64,000 nt of DNA, taken from assembly GCF_905475345.1 (NCBI RefSeq), contig NC_066593.1, positions 5,474,274 to 5,538,273 of the forward strand, read 5' to 3'. The notes under the pieces were generated by a model, which was not told where the DNA came from, searched no databases, and saw only the letters and a list, made by a program, of their open reading frames with translations. Made by a program: the position numbers and the translations under genes. The DNA is from Vespula vulgaris (lineage: Eukaryota > Arthropoda > Insecta > Hymenoptera > Vespidae). This document shows, piece by piece, positions 25,397 to 38,740 of the stretch. How positions within the stretch are numbered: the stretch's first letter is position 1; each line of letters begins with the position of its first letter.

Positions 25397-27351
25397 ATGT
25401 TGAGAGTAATTAATGGACTTAAAAAAATTAATAAAAACATAGAATTAGGACAATCAAAAAGAAGAAAAATAAAACAGGACATATTACCTGGTAATAACCT
25501 TAAAATATGATTATTTTACTCCTATAAATATTTAAAAATATTGTATAATATTTATTTTGATCTCATCTTCTAATTATATAAAAAAAGATTTTAAGTAAAT
25601 TTTGTTATAACTTCATTACAGTATTTAAATATCCTATCAGTAAGGGAGATGATCGCAGAGTATATGTCTGGGGTCTTGCGGAACATGGAGCTTTAGGTAC
25701 CATTGAAAAAACATTGTTCAAACAAGGCATAGCTTATCTTCCAATGCCAAGACGTTTAACATTTGCAGAAAAACATAAAGTAGTAGATGTTGCATGCGGT
25801 TATGGTTTTACAGCTTTTGCAATAAGTTCCTCAGATAAAAATATCATTTATGGTAGTGGAATAAACACAGATTCCCAACTTGGTAATAAAATATTATATT
25901 AAGTATTAAATACTAGTAAAATTGATGTATTACTTAAGATAATTATTTAAAATTATGTTTCTTTACTTAGGTTTTCAAGAAGTGAATAAAATTTTTTTAA
26001 ATGTAGTAACTTCTCCAAGACCAATAAATCTGCCGCTTAAAAATTCTACAACTGAAGTTATAAGTATAGCAGCTGGAAGGGCACATTTATTAATATTAAC
26101 AAATGAAGGAGTTTTTACATTAGGTAACAATGGATATGGTCAATGTGGTAGACCAATTATACCAAATGAAAATTATAGTAATAGTAATGTAGTTTATCAT
26201 ATACCTAGTATAAAAGGAAATCGAATAACTGGTATAACAGCTGGCCAAGATCATAGGTACAAAGCAAATAGTTTTCATTGAAATTATCTACTTATATGTT
26301 TATATATGTAAAAATTTTCTAACATTGCTTATTAATATATATTATATCGTAGCATACTTTTAACAGAATCTGGTGAAGTGTATACATTTGGTTGGGGTGC
26401 TGATGGACAAACTGGCTTGGCACATTATAGAAATGAACATCAACCAAGTTTGGTTAAAGGGGATTTAGCAGGGCAACATATAATAAAAGTTGCTTGTGTT
26501 GCAGATTGTGTATTAGCTCTTAGTGGTATGTATTGATAATCAATATTTATGTTAGGATTCATCCAAAAAATATCTATAATATTTTTAATTGCTTCATTTT
26601 TTATTTTAAATATTAGATAAAGGGAAAGTGTTTGGATGGGGAAATTCAGAATATGGGCAATTATTGATAGACAATGATAATTATCAAGTAAACATTGCCA
26701 CAGAACTGAATATATCTAAGGAAGTAGGACATATTGTTGACATTGCTGCAGGAGGTTGTTTTTGTATGATACTAAATTGTAAGAATAAAATATAATATTA
26801 ATTAGAGTTAAAAAAAATTATAAAAAAATTATTGTTCATAATAATTTGATTCAATTGTATCATATTTTTCAGCTTCAGGGGAGGTTTATGTATGGGGATA
26901 TGGTATTCTTGGTCTTGGACCACAAGTACAGAGAGTTTTAAAACCCACATTAATTCCATCCACATTATTTGGTAATAATGCGTATTCACGGAATAATAAG
27001 GTAAAATTAAATTTGTTTAATATAGATTTGTATATGTATATATCTGATGTAATGCAGTCATTTTTATTTTTAGGTTATAAATATATATTGTGGAATAAGT
27101 CATCTAGCAGCAGTAACAAATACAGGAGATCTATATATGTGGGGATGTAATAAATTTGGATCCTTAGGATTAGGCCATAATAACGATCAATTTTTTCCTC
27201 TCAAGGTAAGATGTGTACTTCGTACTGTAATTCTTCATACAGTTTGTATTTATTTTTTGTAATTTTATTTTAGGTGTCTATAGGAGCTCATGTAAAAAAA
27301 GTTGCCTGTGGAATTGATCACACAGTAACACTTTGCAAACCCTTCATCTAA
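25397..27351 (+). CDS. RCC1L: RCC1-like G-exchanging factor-like protein (mitochondrial)
   Basis: Seven-bladed RCC1-type beta-propeller; in mammals RCC1L (WBSCR16) acts in mitochondria in ribosome assembly and inner-membrane dynamics. Exons 25397-25490, 25622-25882, 25971-26256, 26353-26525, 26617-26778, 26873-27000, 27074-27205 and 27274-27351 give 437 aa. The N-terminus (MLRVINGLKKINKNI) is basic and free of acidic residues for its first 15 residues, fitting a mitochondrial presequence. Family-specific repeat segments are clear: VYVWGLAEHGALG, ACGYGFT, AAGRAHLL, GNNGYGQCGR, AGQDHS, GWGADGQTGL, GWGNSEYGQL, VWGYGILGLGP, CGISHLAAVT, and the closing ACGIDHTVTL. This order is specific to RCC1L rather than nuclear RCC1. 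Exon 1 contains only the presequence-like part. Confidence 0.94.
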
Positions 27352-27358
27352 AGGTATA

Positions 27359-27390
<32 letters not shown>

Positions 27391-27751
27391 ATTAAGTAAC
27401 AATTGATTTATTTCTGGTACAAAAACTTCATAAAATTTCTTAAATATCTGTACATATGTAATACAAACTTCTGATATAATTTGTTGAATATGAAATGAAT
27501 ATAAAAAAATGTACAATTATTCGTGTTATACTTAATGAAATAATAAGAAATAATCTTTTATTATTTGGAGAAAACAGATTCTAATATAATTAAAATATTT
27601 TAATTTGTTATTTTTATTATCAATTAATTAATTAAAAGATGTTTAATAATAAATAAAATTCTTGTAATTCAATTTATGATTTTTTAAAAAATTATTAATT
27701 TGTAGTTTAATATTTTAATCGTGGATTATTTGTGTAATAAAATAACTATTT
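27352..27751. other. Convergent 3' spacer of RCC1L and paralog A
   Basis: 400 bp between two converging stop codons, with a long poly-T tract at about 27364-27390. AT-rich; it probably consists entirely of 3' UTRs. No gene seen. Confidence 0.6.
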
Positions 27752-30700
27752 TTAATAAGATCTATTATTTGATAAAAGACAATATATTATTACTATCATC
27801 AAAACAATAGGATTGATTGCTATGTTATTTACACTACTTGTGCATACTAAATTTTCGTATGAAATAGTATACTTTATCATATGTGGGAATCTACACTTGC
27901 TTGGATCTAAAATATAAAAAGAAGTAGTTATTTTTCTAACAGTTCACTGAATTTTCACATAATACATAATCATTATATTTATGTACCTGTGCATTGATAT
28001 GATGTATCAGAAGAATTAGCAGTTACAGATAAATATAATGGTTGACATTCATGAATAAAGGTAGCATCACCACAAGAAACTGAAACACTATGTTCATTGT
28101 TATTTATTAACATGCAAGAAGCTGCTAGATTAGCTTCTGTTGCATTAACATGTAATAACTTTCTTGATGTGCACACTTTTAAAGGTGCCCATCCAGATCC
28201 TAGAATCTGAAAAGTATATTATTAAAATTGCATATGTAAATCTTTTGAAAAAATTTATATATATATATATATAAATTTTTAATATATTAAATACCTTTAC
28301 TTTAGCTGTAGTATCATGAGAAAAGAAGTAATTAGGATGAAGTCTATAAAAATTAATTCCATGTGGTTGAACATAATCCACAAATGAATTTGAAGATCCA
28401 AGTGGCACATAATTTGCACCACATCGTGTATTAATTAATCTTTTAGGAACTGCAATTTTTTGGTCAATTAATGTTTTTATATCATACTTATTACAATATT
28501 TGAGTATTTAATTATTTTATAATATTTTATGAATATTATATGCTGTATTTCATTTATATCTTACTTCGCTTTATTCTCGAAATGAGTTTATCAAGTGGTG
28601 CCAAAGCATCTCTATTATCTCCCAATCCTATTGCAAACAAATCTGATGTAGAATTTTCTACTATATTTACCCATGTATCCTTTGACCCATAAGTTAAAAT
28701 AAGAACAGTTGTATCTACAAGATCATATTTACAAATTAATAAATAATAAAAAATATTAAAGAGTATAAAATAAAATATATTGAGGAATATATCAAGAAAT
28801 TTTTTATAACCTGGAATTTCTTGACGCATATATTTTAGTTGTTCCAAACAATATTCTTTGTCAGATTGTAATAACTGTGCATTATATGGCATTATTAATA
28901 CCACATTTGATGCTTTTCCTCCTATACCTTCATTACGCTCTCTATTTAGTTTATTGTACTCTAAAGTTTTTAATATTTTAATTGACTTAGATAGGTTTAA
29001 ACCTCTAGTAACTGTAAATAATTATTTTTATTTATTATTTCAGTTCTATGTGATGTAAATGATAAAGACTAAGTGTATCTAATAAACATACTATTAGTAT
29101 AATGAGATGAATTAAAACTGTAGAAATTTAAAATAGTATTGGTATTATTAATCATTATATTTCCATCATAGCCATTAAGTATAGTAAAATTGCTATTATA
29201 TTGATTAATGTCAATATGTTCTAATATATACCTGCAAGAAAAACAAAGATATGTAAATAGACATTTAACAAATTATTTCATTGCTTTTTTAAACTTACGC
29301 GAGTATAGGTTGTAAATATATAAAAGGCCAATTTGTATCAAGAATAATAGTCAAGTCTACAGAGACTGTAGTGTGATCAAATAAACGATCTGTCTCTTGA
29401 CATGATAAATCTTGATTCATTGATGAAGCTATAAAAGATAGGAATTTATTAAAAATCAAATATATTGATCATGTGCATATGTATAATGGGATATAATAGT
29501 ATTTATGTAATACTAACGTATATACGTTGATAATTCATTTGCAGCTTTAACTGAAAATTTTTCTATAATAGGTGCTTGCAGGGTTGCTCTTGCTAAATTT
29601 TCACTTAATACTAAAGATGCTCTGTATGCCTATAATAAAAATAATTTGTTAAATCAATTTAATATATTATTTTAATTGAATGCGAAATATTTATATTATA
29701 ATTAAAAAAAATTATATTAGATAAATTACTTGTGCAGACAATGTAGAATTAGGTGCAACATATCGAAATAACGATCTACGATTACATGCTCGAATTGTAG
29801 AATTAAATAAGCCTGGAGCACTATAATACATATCTACAACTTGTGAAAGACGTAAGTTAGGTATTTTTGAATACCATGATTTAATTTCATTTGCAAGAAT
29901 TAATCCATCTAAATCTCCTCTAATCTCAGCAGTCGTAAATTGAAGTTTTTCAGATGCACTTAGAAAATACCAACGTGGCATTGCAGTAGAATTCCAATCT
30001 CCATTTACTCCTACTTGTAATGTTTCTACTATAGGACCTTGCATAAGTGCAACTTCAGCTAAGTCGCCTGTATAAATTTAGTATTACTTTTCTTTCATAT
30101 ATATAAATATAAATGTTGTATATAATAATCAAATTAATTCAAAATTATATTGATATCTACCAGCCAATGTAGCTATCCATTTATTATCTAATGTTACATC
30201 AGATGAATATGTACTTTGTAGTATTTCATCTTTCAATATATCTCGAAGTACAATATTTTCTGGCTGTATTCCTGCAGCTATACCAGCAAGAATTGAACCA
30301 CCAGAAATTGATCCCCAACTATGAAATTATTAATTGTGTGTATATAAAAAAAAAAAAAAACTGTAAAGAATTTTATTTATTTTAAATAAAGTTCTTACTT
30401 ACAGAGTCTTAATTACTCCATTTTCTACAGGGCATTTACTTAATAGTGGTAGAGCAAATATTCTTCCTCTATCAGGATGATTAGGTGGCAATTCTGGATA
30501 CAATGAATTTGGATCTATTGCATTTTCTGTTGAATCTTTCTTATTTGTTATTGTTTCTCTATATGATAATCAAAACTTTTATTAGAACATATTTCAATGA
30601 AATAAAAATATTTAAATTATATATTTACATTTCTTCTGGAGATAAAGTTTCAACATCTTCAATATTAGTTTTTGTATTATCAGTATTATTTTTGTCAATA

Positions 30701-31629
30701 CTTCTAATATTTCTGTATGCACTATTTGCAAATCTACAAACAGTTGCTTCATCACCTCTTTCCAAACCATTTATGCTACTTGATAACATAAAATGTAGAG
30801 TGCACTAAAATAAATAATTTATCATATTATTTGATTACATTTATATCACTTTTAAACATAAATTACAGATGATTTATAAAAAAATTATTATATGTATGTT
30901 TATGACTTATAAAGATTTCAATCAATAAAAATCTTACTCTTTCGATATCAGTAATGCTGTTATTAGGAAATAAAATAGCATTTCCTTGTATAAAACGAAG
31001 TGTTTTTGCATGACGAAAAAATTCATGGCCAGTTGGTGCATAAGGAGATATTCCATCTTGTGATACTACAGATGGGTTTTGACGTATACCATCTTGTCGA
31101 AAACTATATATTGATAATATTTAATTGATAATATATAAATGCCAAGATATATCTCATATTATTTAAAAAATATTATAAATAGATATAAATAAACTTATGA
31201 AGAGAATTAAAAGAAATATTAAATAAATATTATTGATGATAAATTTTACTGATGCATGTTTACCGATGTAATATTGCAACAGACAAACTCCTGAGATCCA
31301 TGTTTAATCCTTCTGAATTTTCAATTTTTCGCAGTATTGCAATAAATGTGTTTAATGTATGAGGTAATCTATTATCCCTTTCTAAAAGATATTTATTTTC
31401 ATAACATTCACGAAGAGAAGGTGAAAGAGTACGCACAGCATTTTCTTGAGCATGGATGCCTAAAAAGTGACATTATTAATGCTACTTTTGAGGTTTGTCA
31501 GTATATATATTTATAAAAACAATATATAATATTTATAAAAAATTAGAAAAATGAAAATCTTAAGTTAATTACTATTTACCTAGGTTGTAGACAAAACCCA
31601 TGATAAGTAAATAAAATATCTTCATCATT
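27752..31629 (-). CDS. Secreted/anchored protein with degenerate VWA-like region (paralog A), function unknown
   Basis: I do not recognise a named family. Fifteen exons: 31581-31629, 31264-31459, 30938-31103, 30629-30804, 30403-30558, 30161-30318, 29730-30067, 29518-29629, 29299-29428, 29092-29231, 28811-29011, 28565-28714, 28295-28449, 27987-28206, 27752-27906, giving 833 aa. A hydrophobic start (MMKIFYLLIMGFVYNLG) looks like a signal peptide. The C-terminus (NPIVLMIVIIYCLL) is a hydrophobic tail suited to a GPI signal or membrane anchor. Many N-x-S/T sites and paired Cys fit an extracellular protein. The middle alternates beta-like strands and helices as in VWA domains (DLTIILDTNW, ASNVVLIMPY, TTVLILTYGS), but the metal site DxSxS is replaced by DTNWP. 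It is clearly related to the divergent neighbour, paralog B. An alpha2delta/CACHD-like relation is possible but unproven. Confidence 0.8.
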
Positions 31630-32419
31630 TCTGTAATAATATAATAAAGCACAATATATCTGCAAGTATAATATACATACTAATTATAAAAGCTATTACT
31701 TATATTAAATGATATATAACTAAAGTTATATTAAATTATAAAATAAAATTGAAGTTTTTAATCAGATTTTTAAAATGTACTATTTTAAAGACCTTAATAA
31801 TTTTTTACAACTTACATTTAATTATAACAATTACTTTTTTAATTGTTACACCAAATGTATTATCTTTGCTATTCTTCTTTGGAAGGTACTACACCTCCCT
31901 TTTTACACACGTAGAAATATCTACTATCACTATCAAAAGATAAGATATGGAGTATTGTGACTACATGTCCCCTTCTTATTACACAGGTCATTATATGAAT
32001 AAGACTAATTTTATAAGAGATAAAGAATCAAAAAAACATTTGTTTTCACTTAAAAATTTATTATATTGAGAAATTAATGTTTTGACTGTAATATATGTTG
32101 CATGAGATATTTATAACATAACTTTTTTATTTTCTAGCTTGCAAGTATTATTTATATATAAACGATATTATACATTCCTATAAATAATTCATTTTTATGA
32201 ATTAACATTTTATTGTATATTTCATTGATTTTATAAATAATTAAGAAATATAAATAATGTGATTTTTTACAGAGATATATTTATATATTTATCTTATCAA
32301 GATTGAAAATAAGGCATTATCTTACTCTATCTTTCTAATACATAGTGATTCATTGTGGAGTACATACAGTATTACGACATGTGTGATACTTTTTCAGTGA
32401 CACAGTGAATTGTTCCAAA
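31630..32419. promoter_or_regulatory. Shared spacer between head-to-head paralogs A and B
   Basis: 790 bp between the start codons of two divergently transcribed paralogs. Very AT-rich, with no coding frame I can support. It must hold both promoters, so co-regulation through a common element is possible. No classic factor site stood out. Confidence 0.5.
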
Positions 32420-35400
32420 ATGTTAGTGTATAAAATTTTGTTTCTTTTATGCTTTGGTATGTACTATATATTTAATTTTTTTTATAGAAAAGTGTTATAA
32501 AAAATTGAATCTACATATTGAAAAGATATATCCATAGGATTATTTTCCATTTTGCAGGATATTGTGTAGTATATTCTCAACTAAGTATACCAGAGGCACT
32601 TAAAGAATGCTATATAAATCGTACTAAAAATGAGATTTTATTGCCCTTAAATATACGTACATTCATTGATATTTTACGAAAAGCTGAAATAGAAACATTT
32701 ACTACTATGGATATGAGAACATTCTCTTCAGCACTATTACACAGGTACAAGAAACATGTAGAATATCTCGAATTTTAATTACAAATAATTTTATAAAATA
32801 TCAAATAAACAATGTTACTAGTTATATACTAGGTTTAAATTTGATGGGGTTGAATACGTCGAAGGCTTGGATGAAATTGAAGGAATATTGCCATTTATTG
32901 GAAGTGGAGCACAACGAACAAAAAATAGAATAATAGAAGAATTAGTTCCAGGCGATGCAGATGCTTTTCCTTCTACAATACTCTCACAATTAGAACGATG
33001 CACTCTTCATTTTGCCATCTCAAACACTATAAATGAATATAAATCTACAAATACAAACAGTATGTGCCAAGAAATTGGGAATCGAGAAAAATTAACTGGT
33101 AATATCTTATTAATTCAATTAAATCTAAAATTGTCATCTTAAAAAATAATTTTCATAGGAAGAACAATATCGATTAATGCAATAGATTGCCCAAGGGAAT
33201 ATGGAGTAATTCTTACTCCATACGGCACAATTGCTCCTGGAGCTGTTATAGGAGCAATTGCTGCGAGTTTACAGCATCAAAATGTTATTTTGAATCAATT
33301 ACTTGCATCATCAGCTATAACTTTTACAAGTATATCATTAAAATATTATTTTTTGTAAGATAAAGATATTTAAAAAAAAACTTGCATATAAATCTCTTTT
33401 ATTATTAATTTTTTATTATTATTTTAATTTTAATTATAATCATTAAAGATGTACAAAATTTAAATTACAATGAAGATGAGATTGATCTTATTATACCAAA
33501 AGATCAAATGATTATTGAAAGATCAATGTGGCAGCAATCTATAAATAATTCAGGAATATCAATTGATAATATATGGCTTACTACAATTGCTGGTAAGAGA
33601 TATTTAAATACTATAATAATAATAATAATAAATTGTCATATGAAACATAAAAAGGTTTAAAACATAAATTAAAATTCGTATTTAAGGTGATTTAGGTGAA
33701 ATGGTAATTTATCAAGGACCTTTAGTAGAAGCAAGAATGACATTAGGAGTAACTGGATTTTGGAATAGTACTATATATCCTAATATTTATTATCTTACAA
33801 AAAATCCTGATAGCTATGATGCAACACGAGCTGAAATAGTTGGTGACATTGATGGTAAACTGACTGTAATAAAATAAACTATTGTTAGATCATAATTTTC
33901 TAATTGTTATATAAATTATGTATATTTTAGGTTTAATACTTGCACATAATTTACAAACATGGACTAATAATTTTAATAGTCTTCGTCTTAGCCAGATTTT
34001 TGACATGTATTATTCTGATCAAGGCATTAATTTTGATTCAAATATCAAAGCTTGTAATCGAAAAATAGCTTTTACACAAGTTACATCAAAAACTATTTTA
34101 AGAGAACAAGTATGTTTAAAATTAAATTATTAATCATTAGTGGGTATCATATAATGAGAAAAAAATTATGAACATTTTATATTATAGACACATGCAGTAT
34201 CATATTTATTAGCATATCGTAATAGCATAGCACACGTATCCGATGAGGCATTAAAACGACTGGTTAACTATGCTGTTGATACATTTACAAATTATACAGA
34301 AAAACATTTACTTACAGAATCACATTGTTATAATAAAAATATTCAATTACAAGCAGAGATAATAATTGTTTTTGATGGTGCATGGACCCCAGATTATACA
34401 AAAGATTTTATTTCGTAAGTATATATAAATATATTCATAATTAAAAAAACAAAAAAAAAAAAACAAAAAGATTGTTTAAATATTACAATTTTTTGTCTCT
34501 TAATATTTTTATAGAGTTCTATTAGAAGATTTAGATGTGTCAATATATGGTTCTAAAATGGGTATACTACATGGTTCAACAGGAAATTGGTTACTTAATG
34601 TCACTAATAGTCCATCATTTGCATATGAAACTATATACAATTTTACAAAAGTATCATGCAAGTTTTTATCATTTATTTGTAAAATATGCTAATTGAAAAC
34701 TATATTTTTTAATATTATTTAAAGAATTATTTTCAGGGCCCAATCAATTAAATTATGCCAAAACACTTCAAACAATATTTACTTATTTAAATACTACATT
34801 GCAAGAAAATCAAAAAAAGCATATAATTGGTAATTTAGGGCAAGTTATAATCTTACTAGTTCCATTAGCATATATGACTGACACAGAACTAAAATCAGCT
34901 CTAATGTTATTACAACAAATCAAATTATATTACCCAGGTAAATTGCCTTTGATGTTGTTCTAATTTGTTGCATTAATGTACTAATATTAATGTATTATTT
35001 TATATACACAGACATACATTTCTTATATTATACATCAGAGTATAATGCATATTTATTCCAACCTTTTATAATATCAAAAGAAGATCATTTAATAAAGACT
35101 TTGCAAATTGATGATATTATTAGACATTTTAATACAGGTATATATAATTATAGTCATATTAATATCTATAATGTAATAAATATTCATATTAATGTATTTT
35201 TAGTATCTTGGCTATTAAGACCTTTACCAAATATAATTACAAATACTGAAAATTATAAAAATCAAATGGAAAATTATGTAGCTCCATCACAATCTACTTT
35301 ATACAAATTACATGCACACTGGAGAAAAAATACAAAAAAAACAACTGTTACAGTTTGTATATTTATCTTTTTTTTTTTTTAAGTATCTATATAGTTCTTT

Positions 35401-35905
35401 AATAAATTAATTTGATTATATTTTAGTTTCATAATGTTGGGTATGGTGAAATTAAGGTATGCTCTTGGATTCAGTTTAATGATACAGAAAAGAAATATAA
35501 TGAATATTGTAAAGATGCAAGTGGACATAAAGATATTGTACTAACAGATTATACTTTCTGTCCTGATAAGAAAATTTGTCCTCACATATATTATCGTATA
35601 CAGAATGTAACTTCTTTACGTAAATGTGTAGGTATGTAATAAATGAATAATTCAATTTCTATTTCATAGAAAACCTTAAACAATTAATATACAAGCATTA
35701 GACGTAAATATTGTATATTTAAGAAATTATAAGATTAAGAAAATTATATATATTTTTTATTTCAGAATTAGAATGTAAAACGCCTGATCATGTGAGATAT
35801 ATTGTCAGAATAGAAAATACATATTATAAGAATGCTGCAAACAGAGATATATTATCCACAGTATTTTCAACATTGATCTTTTTTTTCTTTATAATTTTTA
35901 AGTAA
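32420..35905 (+). CDS. Secreted/anchored protein with degenerate VWA-like region (paralog B), function unknown
   Basis: Divergent paralog of the gene at 27752-31629. Fourteen exons: 32420-32456, 32558-32744, 32833-33098, 33159-33329, 33449-33592, 33687-33854, 33931-34109, 34188-34414, 34515-34678, 34737-34937, 35012-35137, 35204-35352, 35427-35631, 35766-35905, giving 787 aa. It starts with a signal peptide (MLVYKILFLLCFGYCVVYS) and ends in a hydrophobic tail (TLIFFFFIIFK). Segments shared with A include ERCTLHF, GDLGEMVIYQGP versus GDLAEVALMQGP, WNST, GDIDGLILA, LRLSQxxDMYYS and IxACNR. The VWA-like part begins AEIIIVFDGAW, again without DxSxS. The exon 9/10 junction is awkward: only a donor at 34679 keeps the frame, leaving a 58-nt intron. 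This may reflect an indel, so that boundary is the weakest point. Function unknown; not named. Confidence 0.75.
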
Positions 35906-37865
35906 TAAATTATATTAAAGCTCTCTACCACTTTTCATTCCTAGCATATATTACTTCAATATGATTTTAAAAAGTTCTAATTTAATGTAATATATTTTGA
36001 TAACTTGATTTTATAAAGAAAAAAAAAAAAAAAATAAGGAAAGAAAAAAATATATATATAATTTATAAAAAATGACATTCTAAATTTAATACAACTTAAA
36101 TTTATAAAAAAAAATGAAGATGAAATATTTTTGATCCTAATCTAAACAAATATTCTTTTCCTATAACTCGTGGCAAAAAGAACTTGATACACATTTTTCA
36201 CAATGCTTGTTCAGTTTCATACGCACTTTTATTCAGTGCACTTTCAATGATCCCCACAATTATCATACCTTATACATCTCATAACTATTACTTTAATATA
36301 TAAATTGATTTTATAAAAATAAAATTATGAGTTTAATTGAACTTTAGAAAAGAAAAAAAAAATGAACAATTTTTTACTTTAATGTAAAACTTGATTTTAT
36401 TAAAGTAAAATTATGATTTTAATCGAACTTTGAAAAAAAAAGAATGCAAAAAAATTATTATTCAACTTCAGTAATAAAAAAAAGCATAAAATATGTATTA
36501 ATTCTATTCGCGTACGCGTGACAATGTGGAATCGGAGACGGAATGTTATGTCGTCTCAGTTTCTTAAATTTACGTTATTACTATATAAGAGCATTTTGAG
36601 TGACAACACAATTAAAATTAAAATATGACTAAAAACCATTCTCGAAAGTTTCTTTTAAAGTTTCGAAAATAACTGAATAGCCTAATTGCCTCTTGAGTCA
36701 CAATTTGTAGGGGCCTCTTCGGCATATAGCCTCTTCTTTGCTTCGTGCCCTAACCACTATTACAAAACATTCGATAATGAACATTCGAAAAAATTAAAAT
36801 CGTCCCTTATCCGAAAACGTGGAAGAAAATTGATAAATCTAACACAACTCTAAAACAATCTTGAAACGAAAAATCGAGAAAGCATAGGGAAAGAAACGAG
36901 AATTAGTATATTAATTGCTGAAAATCCTGAGGTAAACATTGATTAACCTATTATATCTTTATTTAAAAATATAATAAAAAATCATTAGACGCTCCTTCTT
37001 ACAAGCGAATATTCTAATTATTAGAAAAGAAATAACATAATTTCGCTCGTAATTCACAAACTATCCATCGCGAATATTTTCTTGTTTATTTTCGTTTTTT
37101 TTTATTACAATTCGTAATATCGCGATTCTTTACTATTTTCGCGAGAGAAAATTATTTAAAAATACATTAAAATATTCAAAATTTCAAATAATTATAATTA
37201 ACGCGTTTGAAAAAAAAGACTCTATTTTGATCTAATAAATAAACCAAAAAATAAGAAATCATTCACGAATAAATCTCCGAAAAAATTTACTCGTGCTTAT
37301 TAATTACAATCAATCACTCGTACCGATTTGAATCTTTTGTTCTCGACATGATTGAGTTATCGGAGGAACTTAAAAATTAACTTACTACTTAAGAAGTTCT
37401 GCGATGGCTCCAAAACACTGGACCGCGATTTAGGCCGAAATTGAGGGTGGATGATTCGTAGTTGGTTGAAAATGAGGTAGGTCGACATCGAAGTTGGTTG
37501 AAATCCTCTTCAGTAATGCACTGATTCTAATTCGCGATAATTATTTATTAACGAACGGTCACTGAATTTATTTCGCGAAAATCTACTGTCTTTTATAAAT
37601 ACAGTCTGCGCGACTTAAAAATACTTTGCGAACAAACACTGACTCTAATGACTGCATTGCACACAGTCCATACAAAAACACTTATTGTTTAAATCGCGAA
37701 ACGCGAACGAACAAACACTGATTCTACTTCGCGATATTTTTATTTTAGCGATAAAAACACTCGATTACTTCATTGCTACGCGCGCGATTGCAATAAAGTT
37801 CTGAAACAGAAAAATCGAAACAAAATAATCTGTATCACTGTTATAATAAGAAACTGTAAATAATT
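35906..37865. other. Non-coding region downstream of paralog B
   Basis: About 2 kb with no open frame that I can support. The left end is AT-rich 3' flank. From about 36500 the base composition changes: CpG becomes frequent (gcgtacgcg, cgcgcgcgattg, repeated tcgcgaaa). Short dispersed direct repeats appear at about 37509, 37639 and 37719 (cactgattcta plus an adjoining cgcga). This looks like a regulatory, non-coding RNA or decayed repeat region. The data do not decide between these. Confidence 0.45.
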
Positions 37866-37869
37866 ATTC

Positions 37870-38740
37870 AACAAATATGTGATGGACAAATATATTTACC
37901 TTAAATCATCGTTGAGATTTGTAGAAAAGACATCCTGTCAGAATTTCGATCTTCACTCGTCGGAATACAAAGTTGTACTAACGAAATAATAACTATCAAA
38001 GTCAATGATAGGTTCGTTTGTGTTGACGTCACACGTAGCTAAAGACCGCCAATACAAAATTTAACTTTAAAATAAAATAAATTATATGGAATATTAAAGA
38101 AACGTGATATTGGAATATACTTACTTTAATTCTTCGTTATTACTCGTAGAAAAGGCATCCTGAGGGACCTTCGATGTTTACTCGTCGGAATACAAAGTTG
38201 TACTAACGAAATAATAACTATCGAAGTCAATGATAGGTTCGTTTATGTTGACGTCACACGTAGCCAAAGACCGCCAATACAAAATTTAACTTTAAAATAA
38301 AATAAATTATACGAAATATTAAAGAAACGTGATATTGGAATATATTTACTTTAATTCTTCGTTATTACTCGTAAAAAAGACATCCTAAAGGATCTTCGAT
38401 GTTTACTCGTCGGAATACAAAGTTGTACTAACGAAATAATAACTATCGAAGTCAATGATAGGTTCGTTTGTGTTGACGTCACACGTAGCCAAAGACCGCC
38501 AATACAAAATTTAACTTTAAAATAAAATAAATTATATGGAATATTAAAGAAATGTGATATTGGAATATATTTATTTTAACTTTTTGTTATTACTTGTAAG
38601 AAAAGCATGCTATGATGAATTTCTGTGTTCATTCGTCGAAATGCGAAGGAAGATTGATGTAGTAATATTCAAAGTCGATTAAAAGTTTGAATTTGGTGAC
38701 GTCACATATAACCAAAGAACGCCATTCCATGCATTCTTCG
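37870..38740. repeat. 225-bp tandem repeat array, about four copies
   Basis: The phrase cggaatacaaagttgtac recurs at 37961, 38186 and 38411, a period of exactly 225 bp, with a fourth degenerate copy near 38636. Copies 1-3 agree almost base for base over most of the unit; the fourth and the left flank of the first are diverged. Each copy contains the CRE octamer TGACGTCA (38024, 38249, 38474, 38697) followed by cacacgtag-type sequence. No coding frame runs through the unit. This could be a young tandem satellite or a duplicated enhancer. Confidence 0.9.

Noticed and set aside
37870..38740. CRISPR-like array
   Set aside because: The repeats are long (225 bp), contiguous and without short unique spacers, in an animal genome. 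This is a tandem repeat.
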